Shown: positions 25,584 to 35,300, counted from the stretch's first letter. The stretch: 64,000 bases of DNA from Lasioglossum baleicum (GCF_051020765.1 NC_134937.1:17538947-17602946); one strand, 5' to 3'. Notes: generated by a model not told the origin, from the sequence alone. Numbers and translations: made by a program.

Positions 25584-25861
25584 GTTCGAATCTGAAAGAA
25601 TCGGCTCCAGTTCCTCCCCCAAGGCGGAAGAAGAGGAACAAGGGCAGACCGTTGCCCCCAAAGCCGGACGAGACGGCAGAGAATGCACCTGCGAATTTGA
25701 AGCGTTCGGTGACAGGTGACGAGCCGTTATACTCTTCGGTGAAGTCTCCGAAGAGCAGCGGGGACGACGAGGATGGCGAAGAGGAGATCAGGCCCGACAA
25801 ACATCGACTCTGCGAGGACGCGCCGCGAGATGGAAGAAAGAAGGAGATTTATGAACACAAG
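25584..25861 (+). CDS. Internal exon encoding SH3-ligand-like proline motifs and a basic cluster
   Basis: A 278-nt exon, phase 1 in and phase 0 out. The product (residues 89-181 of the visible protein) opens with a proline and basic segment. APVPPPRR fits the class II SH3 ligand PxxPxR and RPLPPKP fits the class I ligand RxxPxxP; between them lies RRKKRNKGR, a possible nuclear localisation or acidic-lipid-binding patch. DEPLYSSV follows at Tyr138, then an acidic run GDDEDGEEE (148-156) and a basic end. The 3' border reads CACAAG|GCGAGT. No GT donor near it keeps the frame with the next exon, so I infer a GC-AG intron. A GT donor after TACTCTTCG (end 25738) would also keep phase 0 and shorten the exon by 41 codons; it may be an alternative site. 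Confidence 0.75.
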
Positions 25862-26442
25862 GCGAGTAGAACGACGTTTTCGCTGTCGGCGCATTTCCAT
25901 TGTAAATTCGAATTCGATATTCACGAGAATATTTACACTCGTGTAAAACGCGGCCCGATTGGGCAAATAGGGGCTACGACCGCGCCGCGAATCTGTGAAA
26001 CAAATATCCGCGACATTAAAAAATATTTACGGACCTGGCCGCCTTGCGAATCCGACTCGCTGTTTGCTATGCGGCTGCTTCAGGGAAAAATGGCGTTGCT
26101 CTTGTTGTCGAGCTTCGATTCTCCCTGACGAGCTGACTTGAAGGGGTCATTTGTTTTTTGAAGGTTACTACTGACTTTTACGTATACAGAATCAAATTGC
26201 GTACGTGTAATTCAAATTATGTATGTGCAAAATCAAATTATACATGTGCAAAATTAAATTACGTATGTGCAAAACAAGGATTAACACAAGATGAAAAAAA
26301 TGACTACAAGGATTAGATAATATTGCAAGGATTAAAAAGGGATAAAATAACCGTAAAAATGGCAACAAGAATTAAAGAGGGAGGGAGGGTGAAGAAAATT
26401 GTAAAAATGGCCACAAGGATTATAATATTTTGTTGGAAGCAG
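25862..26442 (+). other. Probable GC-AG intron (581 nt)
   Basis: The donor is inferred as AAG|GCGAGT and the acceptor is TTGGAAGCAG. Inside are about three degenerate copies of a 23-nt unit containing TATGTGCAAAATCAAATTA (26193-26275), followed by repeats of ACAAGGATTA and GTAAAAATGG to about 26430. Part of it stays open in the frame of the flanking exons but loses coding character after 25861. Confidence 0.5.
26193..26430. repeat. Degenerate short tandem repeats within the intron
   Basis: Three to four copies of a 23-nt unit with core TATGTGCAAAAT(C/T)AAATTA occupy 26193-26275. Diverged copies of ACAAGGATTA and (A)AAAATGGC(A/C)ACAAG follow. Lower-case coding potential and regular spacing point to a simple minisatellite rather than exon. 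Confidence 0.5.
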
Positions 26443-26883
26443 GTGAACGGTACTGGAAGGATAATATCGAGCGACATGGTGTCAGGCAAGAGGAGCTCGC
26501 ACGTCGAGGACAGGAAAACCGGCAGGGAGATCAACCAGAATCATCGAAAGCCTCACGAGACCGAGGAGTACGAGAGATTCGCGAGAAGCAGGAGCAGCAA
26601 GGACTCGTCGACGCCTAATCGTGAGGACAAAAGGTGGCTGATGGTGCCCGAGCAGCAGATCAAGGATACCTCGAGGGACGCCGAGAAATCGAATGGTCAC
26701 GCGAGGACCAAGAACTACAGCACCGTCAGTCTGCCAAATTACGACGAGCTGGACGTGGCCAGGCATCAAACGAAGGGGATGAAAGGACAGCAGGCTGCTG
26801 GGGACAGAACAAAGTCCCGGAGACCCGTCAGGAGCAGCACTGGGTCGCTTCCGGCTGAAGCCTTCCTCGCACCCTTCTCCGAG
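26443..26883 (+). CDS. Internal exon, charged Ser-rich segment
   Basis: A 441-nt exon, phase 0 to phase 0, between TTGGAAGCAG and the donor GAG|GTATGC. It encodes residues 182-328. The composition is hydrophilic, with many Arg, Lys, Ser and Glu. KNYSTVSLPNYDELD contains Tyr273 in a Y-S-x-V context and a second acidic-context tyrosine at 281. SRSSKDSSTP and RPVRSSTGSLP are Ser/Thr-rich. A second frame gives a Glu/Arg-rich open frame too, but it has a stop near 26616 and does not keep phase, so it is taken as a shadow. Confidence 0.8.
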
Positions 26884-27787
26884 GTATGCCATTTTTTGGT
26901 TGAACCACTTCGCAAATTTAGGGTTTAGAATTTCTTATTTTGCCTATTGAAATCGCTGGCTACGATGCTCGTATATATTTCATTGCGAATATATAATTCA
27001 CACACATTTTCCAGATTTGAATCCATCAACTTCATCAACCCTTTCAATTCGATTAATTAAACTCATCTATACAAATGTGTCAAATTCGATTTTGAAAAAA
27101 TTTAAAAAAAAAAATTAAACCGACTTCGAAAAGATGCGCTAAAAATAAAAGAAAGCAACATTTTTTTCACGGGACCACCCCGGGGACATACTCTACAAGA
27201 TGCAAAAGGTTTCGTTCCGATTGGTCCATCCATCTCGGTGTAATCGGTGAACATTACTGAACATACATAGAAAAAAAGGCACATACGGACCGAATCGAGT
27301 AACCTCCACCTTTTTCTCAGTTGGTTAATAAATGAAGACATAAATGGTGCTCAAACCCATTACGTTCTTCAACTTACAATTTCTCAAAAAGCTTCTGTCG
27401 CCATAAATGCTTCCGAGAGTTGATCAACCCGCAAATCCGCTTCACGTTTTTCACGTTCGTTTGATTCGCTGTGCGACGAGTCACGATTCCTAAGTCTGCG
27501 GGTACAAAGTTGGCGTTGGTACATCCCTGGAAACGTCCCTTTCCCTCAACTCAAAGAGCCCGACGAAGTCACGAAATCCGGGGGACCGGCGTTCAGCAAA
27601 TCCACAAAGACGCTCTATGAGAAACCGCTCGGACTGCAAACGGTCCGTGTAGCATAGTCGGCGTCGGAAGTCTCGGCGAAAGGATTAATCCGCTGCAAGG
27701 AGCGTGATTGCGCCCCGGGATATATGTATACACATATATATACGTTATATATACATATATACCACACGAATTTATTCTAATCCCCAG
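26884..27787 (+). other. Intron (about 0.9 kb)
   Basis: The donor is GTATGC and the acceptor is TTCTAATCCCCAG. A possible transposon remnant covers 27113-27270. An alternating TA/CA stretch (TATATGTATACACATATATA) lies at 27720-27765 just upstream of the acceptor. Confidence 0.75.
27113..27270. mobile_element. Possible transposon remnant
   Basis: An A-rich run leads into AATTAAACCGACTTCGAAAA, followed by TTCGTTCCGATTGGTCCATC and AATCGGTGAACATTACTGAA. This arrangement resembles a repeat remnant I have seen described in insect genomes, but I cannot name the family and there are no terminal repeats or coding capacity visible. Low confidence. Confidence 0.25.
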
Positions 27788-27997
27788 AAAACGAGCGTGC
27801 GACTCGAGGACTATATTCCAAGCCGCGGCAGCCCCGATAACCTATCGGAGGAACTGGACCTGGAGAAGTTGGAGTGCGGGGGCGACACGGTGGTCGAAGC
27901 CGAGTTCCTGAAGTACGACCCGAGTAAATCGGAGGATTGGGAACTCGGTGGCATCGATAATTGCGAATTGAGTCACCAACGCCGGCTATCCTTTGAG
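27788..27997 (+). CDS. Internal exon, acidic segment
   Basis: A 210-nt exon, phase 0 to phase 0, between ATCCCCAG and the donor GAG|GTAAAC. It encodes residues 329-398. The segment is acidic and Leu-containing, with LEDYIPSRGSPDNL, EELDLEKLE and KYDPSKSEDWELGG, and ends in QRRLSFE, a basophilic kinase-type site. No domain family is recognised. Confidence 0.85.
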
Positions 27998-28651
27998 GTA
28001 AACGCTCCGACTTTCTACTTTTCGGAAGAATCTTATGACTAGTCTTTGGAATGTGGGTCTTTGTGCAGAATAAAAATTGTCCCCGTCAGCTGCGAGACGT
28101 AAGAGCTAGTGTTACTTCCCCCCCACTCATATATTTCATAAGTGCATAAAATTTGACGAATTAACCCTTAGCAGTCGAGGGGTGACTCAGAGTCACCACT
28201 TAAAATTGCTATACCATTATTCACAATTTCATATCCATAAAATCATATAGGATAAACTGCCCAAATATGGTATAGTCGCCTATCATGGCACTACCTTACA
28301 TCTTGTAAAGGAGAAGTCGCACTCTCGTGAGAAAATCCTCAAACAATAGTTTACCATGTTTACTCAAATGTGTGCAGTGCATATTAAGAGCCCCTTTCAC
28401 TGGAACCTGCAGAAGACACACCACAAAAAAATATTTTTCCCAAGCTGTATTAATTTTTGAACAAACTAGACCCCAGGAAGTAACTTTAGAAGAGTCTAAA
28501 GTTCCCCGCACAATTTAATATTTATAGCGTTGTTTGAATGATAGTCACTTTACCGTTAGCACCTTCTATTGAGCCAAGAATTCGCGAATCAGAATGGATC
28601 GGCGGGTGTGCGCTAGCCAAGGTGTAAGAGAATCAAGCTTTTCTTTATCAG
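27998..28651 (+). other. Intron (654 nt) carrying a piggyBac-type MITE fragment
   Basis: The donor is GTAAAC and the acceptor is TTTCTTTATCAG. The MITE fragment starts with a TTAA at 28161. Nothing else is recognised. Confidence 0.8.
28161..28300 (+). mobile_element. piggyBac-type MITE fragment
   Basis: The sequence begins TTAACCCTTAGCAGTCGAGG, with the TTAA target and CCC terminus typical of piggyBac-like ends. A palindrome, GGTGACTCAGAGTCACC, follows. Its inner sequence (AGAGTCACCACT, then CCATTATTCACAAT) matches the reverse complement of 52680-52755, so the two are copies of one family. The far end is not defined. Confidence 0.5.
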
Positions 28652-28818
28652 GAGCCTCGGAGGATCAGTAACGGGAACGACTCCGGCGAGGGTGAGGACA
28701 AGGACGTCGTCGATTATGGACGAACATCACCGGTGTACATGCAGAAGCCCGAGTCTTTTGGAAAAACACCGTCCCCGGCACTTGGCGAGCCGGAATATTC
28801 TGAAGTGGATCCAAATAG
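28652..28818 (+). CDS. Internal exon, acidic with phosphotyrosine-like motif
   Basis: A 167-nt exon after TTTATCAG, phase 0 in and phase 2 out, with donor AATAG|GTCGGT. It encodes residues 399-453 plus the first two bases of Arg454. It contains EGEDKDVVDYG, SPVYMQKP, FGKTPSPA and GEPEYSEVDP (Tyr447), the third Y-S-x-V occurrence in this protein. A donor four bases downstream (TCG|GTAGAG) has a better consensus, but it forces a frame in the following exons that meets a stop, so the upstream site is chosen. Confidence 0.8.
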
Positions 28819-29610
28819 GTCGGTAGAGATAATCCACGGTCGGCGTTCGGGAGATTAACTGGATTTAATTGGGCCCCGCCGATGCCAAGTGGTGTAAGCC
28901 CATATTCTGATGCTTAGGGTGACCCTACTCATTTTTATTAAATATACCCGTCAATTTATAATATCCCCTCTTTACAGTTCATTTCAACGCTTCTTTCTTT
29001 CGCAAGAACTTTCTTTTGGTGAACACCTTGATGAATTTTTTATGAAGAGATAAATTACGTCAAGCCATTTGGAACTTTTTAACTTTTCAATTCCGTTTAC
29101 TTAGAAATACAGTTTGTAGTGCATTGATGTTCTCCAGATTGCCTGGCATTAAGAATTCTAATTCGGCTCTGTTTTATATACGCCCAGTTATTGTGCGACC
29201 TACAGTATAACAATTATTCTTGGGGAAATGGCGACTGTTCAAACTGAAATGTTCGTTTTTATCTTAAAAATTCAGGAAATCTACAGAAGAAGCTGCAGAA
29301 TCCGTTAATTTTTTTTAGAAATTCGATTGTATTGTTTTCAGCTCCATAGAAATAATAAAAAGAGAGATAAGCGCTTACGCAGTTCCTACATCTTGTCACT
29401 TAGGCACAATGCGTAATAATACTACCACCACTTTGCGTCGATCTTCCCAAGCAAGAATCGACTTTGCATTTCATATTTTCTGAATGATTCGTCTTTCGAA
29501 GAAGAGAGTGTTATGTATATGTATAACACGTATTTGTGTGTTCAGCTCGTGTATTCGTTGCCTCGGCTTTTTTCTAGTTTTATTGTCAGGTGAATGCATT
29601 GTTTCCGTAG
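28819..29610 (+). other. Intron (792 nt)
   Basis: The donor is GTCGGT and the acceptor is TTGTTTCCGTAG. AT-rich, with nothing recognised inside. Confidence 0.7.
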
Positions 29611-29735
29611 GACCCACTTGAGGTACTTCAAACCACCCACGCTGGAGGACAGCTGCAGAAATTCGACCGCCTGCGAGACTTCTGCTTCCACGGAGCCGTT
29701 TTATCTGGACGAGGCGAAACATCGTTCAGCTCTTG
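29611..29735 (+). CDS. Internal exon
   Basis: A 125-nt exon, phase 2 in and phase 1 out, with donor CTTG|GTAAAT. It encodes residues 454-495: THLRYFKPPTLEDS, a Ser/Thr-rich stretch, then TEPFYLDEAKHRSAL. The frame is fixed by both flanking exons; the alternative frame would run into a stop in the next exon. No motif family is recognised. Confidence 0.75.
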
Positions 29736-30490
29736 GTAAATAGATCCGAAAGTCGTAGTGCCCCGATGCTCTCGTCGACGTTGACGTTTCCCTTCGCTCT
29801 CGATTCCCAGACCGCTGCTGCACCTTGAATAACATTCTTGCAATTGTGCAACGTCGCTCCATTGTCTTCCACCTTTCTCCCTTTACCCCCGTGAACTTTC
29901 GTTAAACCAAATTTGCCACATGGATTAATGATGTACGCTCCAGTTCAAAGTAGATGGTACTTGATACTCTCAAAAATTGAGCAATGTTAAAATTTCATAA
30001 CATTTTTTAAATGTATGACTTTATTTAGATGTAGAAATGATGTCCCTTAACCCCTAAGTGAACTATTACGGGCGATACGGCTCCACTAAAATTTATGTTA
30101 ACACTTTACCTACCGGAAGCCTATTAATAGGATTTTCAACAATTTTGCTGCGCCAAAAGAAAGCATAGAAATTTTCTTTTACGTTGCAATCTTAAATGAA
30201 ACTATTAGATGACGTTATCGAGGGTGACTTGTCAGTTCATAATGAAAATTGCTGTTGCTACTGAAGGTTCCATTAAAAAGCGTTTAGGCATGTATCATAG
30301 ATTTTTCAAAATTATGCAATAATTATTTAACGTAACTATTTTCAGACTTGGACGAAATTTTACTATCTCGCTATGTGTTTCTACGCGCCACTTCAATAGG
30401 GAGATGAATATTAAATATAAATATAATATTAAAAATAAATTAAACGAATCATTCCATTTTAAAAGTACATTTCGAAAGTCCACTTTTAAG
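29736..30490 (+). other. Intron (755 nt) carrying a dispersed repeat
   Basis: The donor is GTAAAT and the acceptor is GTCCACTTTTAAG. The repeat at 30098-30330 is shared in opposite orientation with 45777-45905. Confidence 0.7.
30098..30330 (-). mobile_element. piggyBac-like MITE, copy 1
   Basis: A TTAA followed by CACTTTACCTACCGG opens the left end, and a TTAA occurs at 30327-30330. About 100 bp (30205-30320) is nearly identical to the reverse complement of 45795-45900, including GAAAATTGCTGTTGCTACTG. The match is seen directly. The piggyBac assignment rests on the TTAA flanks and is tentative. Confidence 0.45.
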
Positions 30491-30586
30491 GGTTGAAACG
30501 CCACGTTACTCCTTCCAACGAGCAACCGCCCGAAGATTGGTGGAATATACTGGTAGCGTACGAAAATTCTAGAAGTCTTAATCAAG
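30491..30586 (+). CDS. Internal exon
   Basis: A 96-nt exon, phase 1 in and phase 1 out, with donor CAAG|GTAAAA. It encodes residues 496-527, including KRHVTPSNEQPPEDWWNIL. The adjacent tryptophans in an otherwise hydrophilic protein stand out and could be part of a short binding motif. The alternative frame has a stop. Confidence 0.75.
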
Positions 30587-30873
30587 GTAAAAAGCCTCGG
30601 TCTGATTTGAGCGAAGGCAGTGGCACCGGTTGTGCCATCGTCCCAATCGCATTGGAAGTTTGCTCGGTGCAGGGTCGCTCATAAATCCCGAGTTGGTAGT
30701 CGAGGAGTGAAATTAGCGCGGTGTGGCCGTCGGTGGTGGTCCCTGCGGGTCGCGCGGGTAGATATTCCCGTCTGGGGTTCGCTTCTGACACGGGTAATCG
30801 TCCCGGGTCGAGTAGAAAGGACCCAACTATTCCCGTACGTGACTAGTTAAACCGCGGACGTTCCATTTCCCAG
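30587..30873 (+). other. Intron (287 nt)
   Basis: The donor is GTAAAA and the acceptor is TTCCATTTCCCAG. Nothing else is recognised inside. Confidence 0.8.
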
Positions 30874-31853
30874 ATACGATCGGAGTCACCGGGGGCAAGA
30901 TGGAAGCGGATCGATCGGACCAGTCGGGTATGATCTTCCGGAGCAGCCTGACGAACGAGAGCGAGCCGGAAGAGGACACTTACGAGCCCAAAGAGTTATC
31001 GGGTCGTCCTGCCAGTCTGATCAGGACGATCTCCGAGGAATCATTGCCTCGGGAGATGCTGGAGCAACAGGAGCTGGAGAACTTGTTCGACGAGAAGCTG
31101 GCGAAGGACACCCACAACAAGCTGAGGAAGACCCTGGATAGGAAGACGACCACACCGCCGCCTAGTCCCGAGGCCAGGATCAAACCGGAGCTGTTGGACA
31201 ACGATCACTCGACATTGTTGAAGGTCCTCAAGGACGAGACCGCGGAGGAGAGTAACGTGAGCTCGATGACGCCCAGCCTGACCGAGTTGGAGGCTGCTCT
31301 GTCCGACATGCTGGAGAAAGAGGACCCCCAGGAACCGGCGAAGGACGAGGCCAAGGCGGACAAGCTGCTCGGCCCGGACTCGAAGATTGACGATGCGAAA
31401 GTAAACCGGAACTCGTCGGTCGACGTCGCGGATCATCCAGTCCAGGGATCCGCCAGTCAGCCTGCCGTGTTCCTGGAACAGATCCTGGAGAACAAGAAGC
31501 CGATTACCAGCAGGAAGGTCTCGTTCTGCGCATGGGAGGAGACGCTGCTGGAGACGGATGATCGGGACGATCGAGAATTCACTGAACGTCCGACGGATTT
31601 AGATAAGAACACCGTTTCTCGTCGGAACGAGGGAAGACTAGGGGACATCGGGGAGGACTTCGCCTGTCCCACGGACCAACCGCCCGAGAAGCCCACCAGG
31701 ATGAACAGGAATCTCGAGGACTTGATAGAGGACGCGGGAAACGTACCCACGCCGCCCAGAAGGAGGCACAGGAGCCTCGGGAAACGGGACGAAGAAATCG
31801 CACGAAATGGATCCGCGGTGCCCGAAGCTTACCCCAACGACAGACTCATCTGA
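30874..31853 (+). CDS. Terminal coding exon with stop; contains a PP1-docking-type motif
   Basis: A 980-nt exon entered in phase 1 (completing Asp528), with the stop TGA at 31851-31853. It encodes residues 529-853. An ATG at 30900 is internal, not a start, because the frame is open and continuous through the acceptor. Features in order: acidic SEPEEDTYEP; RTISEESLPREMLEQQELEN leading into a roughly 30-residue Leu/Glu/Lys-rich helix (586-618) of coiled-coil type; TTTPPPSPEAR; a second amphipathic stretch TELEAALSDMLEKED; LEQILENKKP then SRKVSFCAWEE (741-745 = RKVSF), matching the [RK]-x-V-x-F docking motif of protein phosphatase 1; NRNLEDLIEDAG; and PPRRRHRSL, a basophilic kinase-type site. 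The C terminus is NDRLI. Family unrecognised; a disordered regulatory tail is the best description. Confidence 0.9.
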
Positions 31854-32110
31854 TCGCCACGCGGCCTTCGTCTTTAAGTACTTTAGACTCCGGGTCTTGG
31901 CTGTAACTAGGAACATGGTTGACGATGGTCGATGATCCTAGGCTCCATGAATGATGGGACTCTGCTTCTGCGTGATCTTTTTTCGGTTACTGATAAGTGT
32001 TCGAAGGTTCGCTGTTCAGAGTGATAAGCTTGTCTCTGGGTTGATGATGGTGGACACTTGCGTTTGTGTTACCGCGGTGCGCTACTGGAATGCGTGCTAG
32101 ATTATTAGTA

Positions 32111-32254
32111 GACTGCGGATCGTTGCACGAGATCATTTTCTGCATAGAAACGGTAGCCGTTTAGGAATTTCTTTAACAAATTTTGAAGGTGATTTTAATC
32201 CTTTATTTTGGCGTTTTTACTAATTTTTGTCGTAAGCACAGCAAATCCGCAGTC
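32111..32254. mobile_element. TA-flanked MITE of the GACTGCGGAT family, complete copy
   Basis: The element starts GACTGCGGAT and ends ATCCGCAGTC, a 10-bp terminal inverted repeat, with TA on each side (32109-32110 and 32255-32256), as for Tc1/mariner-type insertions. Its right end (TTTTTGTCGTAAGCACAGCA then AATCCGCAGTC) matches the fragment at 2722-2753. Further ends of the family are at 3813, 7517, 11569 and 24465. Confidence 0.65.
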
Positions 32255-32983
32255 TATTTATTATTCTCGAGAGAGAAGATGTTCGATTTTGGTTATTGTT
32301 TACGTCGTTGGTATTTGTTACCTGACAATATATTTTATTTGTTACCGAGGCCGTTCAAGTCTTCGTACATCCTGTGGCTGTCGTTGTTTTAATCATCGGC
32401 GAGGCGGAGGTTTGTTGTAATCGAACTGTGAAGTTGTTTATACTTCTAGAGACAAAAATGTTGATTAATAATTGTAATCGGTTGAAGACAGTAAAATGAA
32501 TTTGTACAACTTTTGCAAAATTTCCATGTGCAATCCAATTCTAATATTGTAAAACATGACAAGTTGATGGGCTGTACGAAGACATTTTAGAATCAAAACC
32601 ATCTAGGCGTTTCTCGAAGCTCCCGAAGCGTAAGAGATGATTACAGAAGTGTGAAATACATTAATTTAAATAAGATAACGTCCAAACTTTCTGTTCATCG
32701 AATGAATTATTTAACGTACTTTCCTTATTTAATGTACTACAGTTCTCGAAGTTTCATATTAGAAGATGTCGCTAGTGTCTGCGGTTGTATTCGTCGCGCG
32801 AGAGAGAGAGCTTTGGTATGATCTCCATTTCGTCTCACTACCTCTTCATCGTTCCATCCTCGATCATAGTACGGTAATAGATTTTTAACCAATCCGCACA
32901 GTAACTAACAAATTCAGTTATCGAGGTCGCAAGAAGGAACACATGAATTATGTATAACTGGGTTACGAGGCCGCCATGTTCTG

Positions 32984-32995
32984 CCCCCCCCCCCC
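32984..32995. repeat. C12 homopolymer
   Basis: A run of twelve C. Confidence 0.95.
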
Positions 32996-34967
32996 ACCCT
33001 CTACATTACCTTCCGGAAACCATTGTAAGGAACTAACGTTTCGTGTAAGAAGAGTATAATTTCACGAACTAAATACAGTATTTCATGAAGCACAGTATGC
33101 ATTTACACAATTCCCACCTCGCTGCACCTGGCTCGATGGTTTTAATCAAAAATTTAAATACAGCCACGCTGTAGAGGCGCGCTGTTATTCACGTTTAACA
33201 GGACGATAACAAACCTGGCTTCATTCTGCTTCCAGCATTCACACCACTTTCTTCATATTGTGTTTTATGAACAAAATGTGCTCAGATATAAAAAAAAATA
33301 GCAATTCTGGACACCGCTCTGTCTAGAACAAAATTAGCTAAAATATTTTTAAAATTCCATTTTAGGTGTTCAATTAAAAAGAAAGTATTGGAACAAAAAT
33401 AATGTAAAACTGTGGCTGAATTTTGTTCAAATAATTGTATATCAAAGAAAAATAAACAGAAGAAGATAAAGAGCATCGCCATGCCCGATCATTGAGGCCC
33501 GATAAGAGAACAGTGGGTTTCAGATGCTTGTATGCGAGTTTGATCATGCGAAGGTTAACCAACTCGTTCGGCCATTTCCTTCCGGACGCTAAGTTCGTTC
33601 CGCAGCGCTGGAAAGGATATCGAAGTGCTCGTGAGAATTTCTCCGTCTTTCGGTCGAGGCTTTCTTCCGCGCGCACGGAACTTCTTAACGAACTTGCTGC
33701 TCCTGGAGGAGAGAGGACGCGCATCCTACGAAAATCGCGAAACTTCGTTGCGAAAGTTCCTGATCGATAGGATTGCAGGTGTACGCGCGTTGTTCTTGTC
33801 CGTCGGCGCGTCACGTCGTTTGACCTCGATACAACATTCCGCCAGAAATTGTTGTTCGGCTCAGGTCTTGCCCAACAATCACCGAACGTTACACCGAACG
33901 TACTCCTCGTTTCTGCACCATAAAATGGCCCGAAAAGATCGTAGAAAATTTAAGAATAACTGTTATTTTTGGTTCCTGGTTCAAAGAAATAATTCTTCTG
34001 AAATAGGTTCTAATCACAGTGCAACCGTAAAATAAATGGCAGTGTAAATGTGGTTGATAATCCGAGAGGACGCTTACGATTGTTTCACACGTCGCAGTGA
34101 TTGCTTCGAAAGAGCCAATCTCTGGGCGTTCAAGCCCTCGCATTGGTCCGAAGCGCGCTTAATAATTAATTAACATCACGGAGGGCCATAAGTGAGTTGA
34201 TACCTCGCGGAAAACCTCGGTGGTGGCCACTTATCCGTGCGATCCCGTCGTAAAGCAAGCTTAGCCGGGAGTTCCAACGAGGTCCGGCGGATACCCATCA
34301 TTATAACCGAAACATGGTCGCCGTGACTTGTCGTTGAAGGCGGTCCGCTGCGGACAGGTTTCGGCTTACCCATTACTTTTTTAATTATCTCTCCCCGTTC
34401 TATCGTTACGGGCTCAACGGACCGATCTTAATCGCCTTAAGGGCCGGCGAGCGACCAGGGGAAACGATCTGGACCGGGGTTCCTCCGGCAGGAGTATAGC
34501 AATCCGCGGGAGAACGCGCTATATAGAGAAGTTGCTCGGTCTAATTATTTCGTGTTTCATTAACCAGACTCTATCTTTCCTTCCCCACCCCCCTCTCTCT
34601 CTCACTCTCTTGCTCTTGTCTTCGAGGCGCGCGCGAGCCGGCGATCGAGCCTGGAAAACTTTCGAGATTACAGGGCTGCCAAGCCACCCCCGGCACCAAC
34701 CCCCGTCAAGCAACGCTGAGAGGTGACTCGCAGGAACCTCTGCGACTCGAGGTTATTGTCCCACTTTCGAACTCGACCCTCGAAGACGCGGATATTTGGA
34801 TAGGTAAATTAGAAACTCGGACGTGGGCTCTTCGGTTGATGTATGGGGGCTGACAAGCTTCGCCATACCGGGTGGAGCGGGAAACAAGGAGCAGAGAAGG
34901 AAACTCAGTCCACCAGTTTCTTCGCGATGGAAGCTCACGACGGGTGCCTCGGTAGTTGCACTCCCTA

Positions 34968-35244
34968 TAGGGTAGGGTTGCTCAAGTCGTACTCCTTAGG
35001 AACATAATTTTATCAATAATTTATTTGCAAGATTAACTACCAAACACACATATGCAGAAAATTATAAGAAAGTTGAAATAAACTTACTTGGTGACAGGAT
35101 TTATAATGAGGCTGGTTTATGGCAGACAATAATACGTAAAGCAACTTGGTTGACTCGGATGTATATTTGGTTGCCGTCGTATGTGCTGTTGTCGCCGTAG
35201 TTGGTTCGAAATTCAAGTGGTACGACTTGAGCAACCTTACCCTA
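34968..35244. mobile_element. Inverted-repeat element (277 bp), MITE-like
   Basis: The left arm TAGGGTAGGGTTGCTCAAGTCGTAC (34968-34992) and the right arm (35220-35244) are reverse complements with a single mismatch. Just outside the arms lie direct copies of CTCGGTAGTTGCA (about 34949 and 35264). No coding capacity. The superfamily is not clear. Confidence 0.55.
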
Positions 35245-35255
35245 CTTGTGGAATA

Positions 35256-35300
35256 CAGTAGAACCTCGGTAGTTGCACCCTCGATACTTGCACGCGAACC
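35256..35300 (+). mobile_element. pogo-type terminus fragment
   Basis: TA followed by CAGTAGAACCTCGGTAGTTG and CACCCTCGATACTTGCACG, the same type of end as at 19337. A matching inverted right end was not found, so the element is truncated or diverged. Confidence 0.45.

Larger units (their letters stand above)
31854..33456 (+). other. Presumed 3' untranslated region; polyadenylation signal uncertain
   Basis: No coding region follows the stop. The only canonical AATAAA on this strand in the next 1.6 kb is at 33451-33456; weaker variants (AATACA near 32657 and 33067) occur earlier. The presumed UTR holds a 144 bp MITE (32111-32254) and a 12-base C run at 32984-32995. Where the transcript ends cannot be decided from sequence. 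Confidence 0.3.

Noticed and set aside
30900..31853. Reading 30900 as the translation start of an intronless 317-residue gene
   Set aside because: The frame is open upstream to a good acceptor at 30873 and matches the phase of the preceding exon, so this ATG is an internal methionine.
33374..34035. Overlapping open frames on both strands after the gene
   Set aside because: Frames on both strands are open over the same bases, and no splice or protein features distinguish one.
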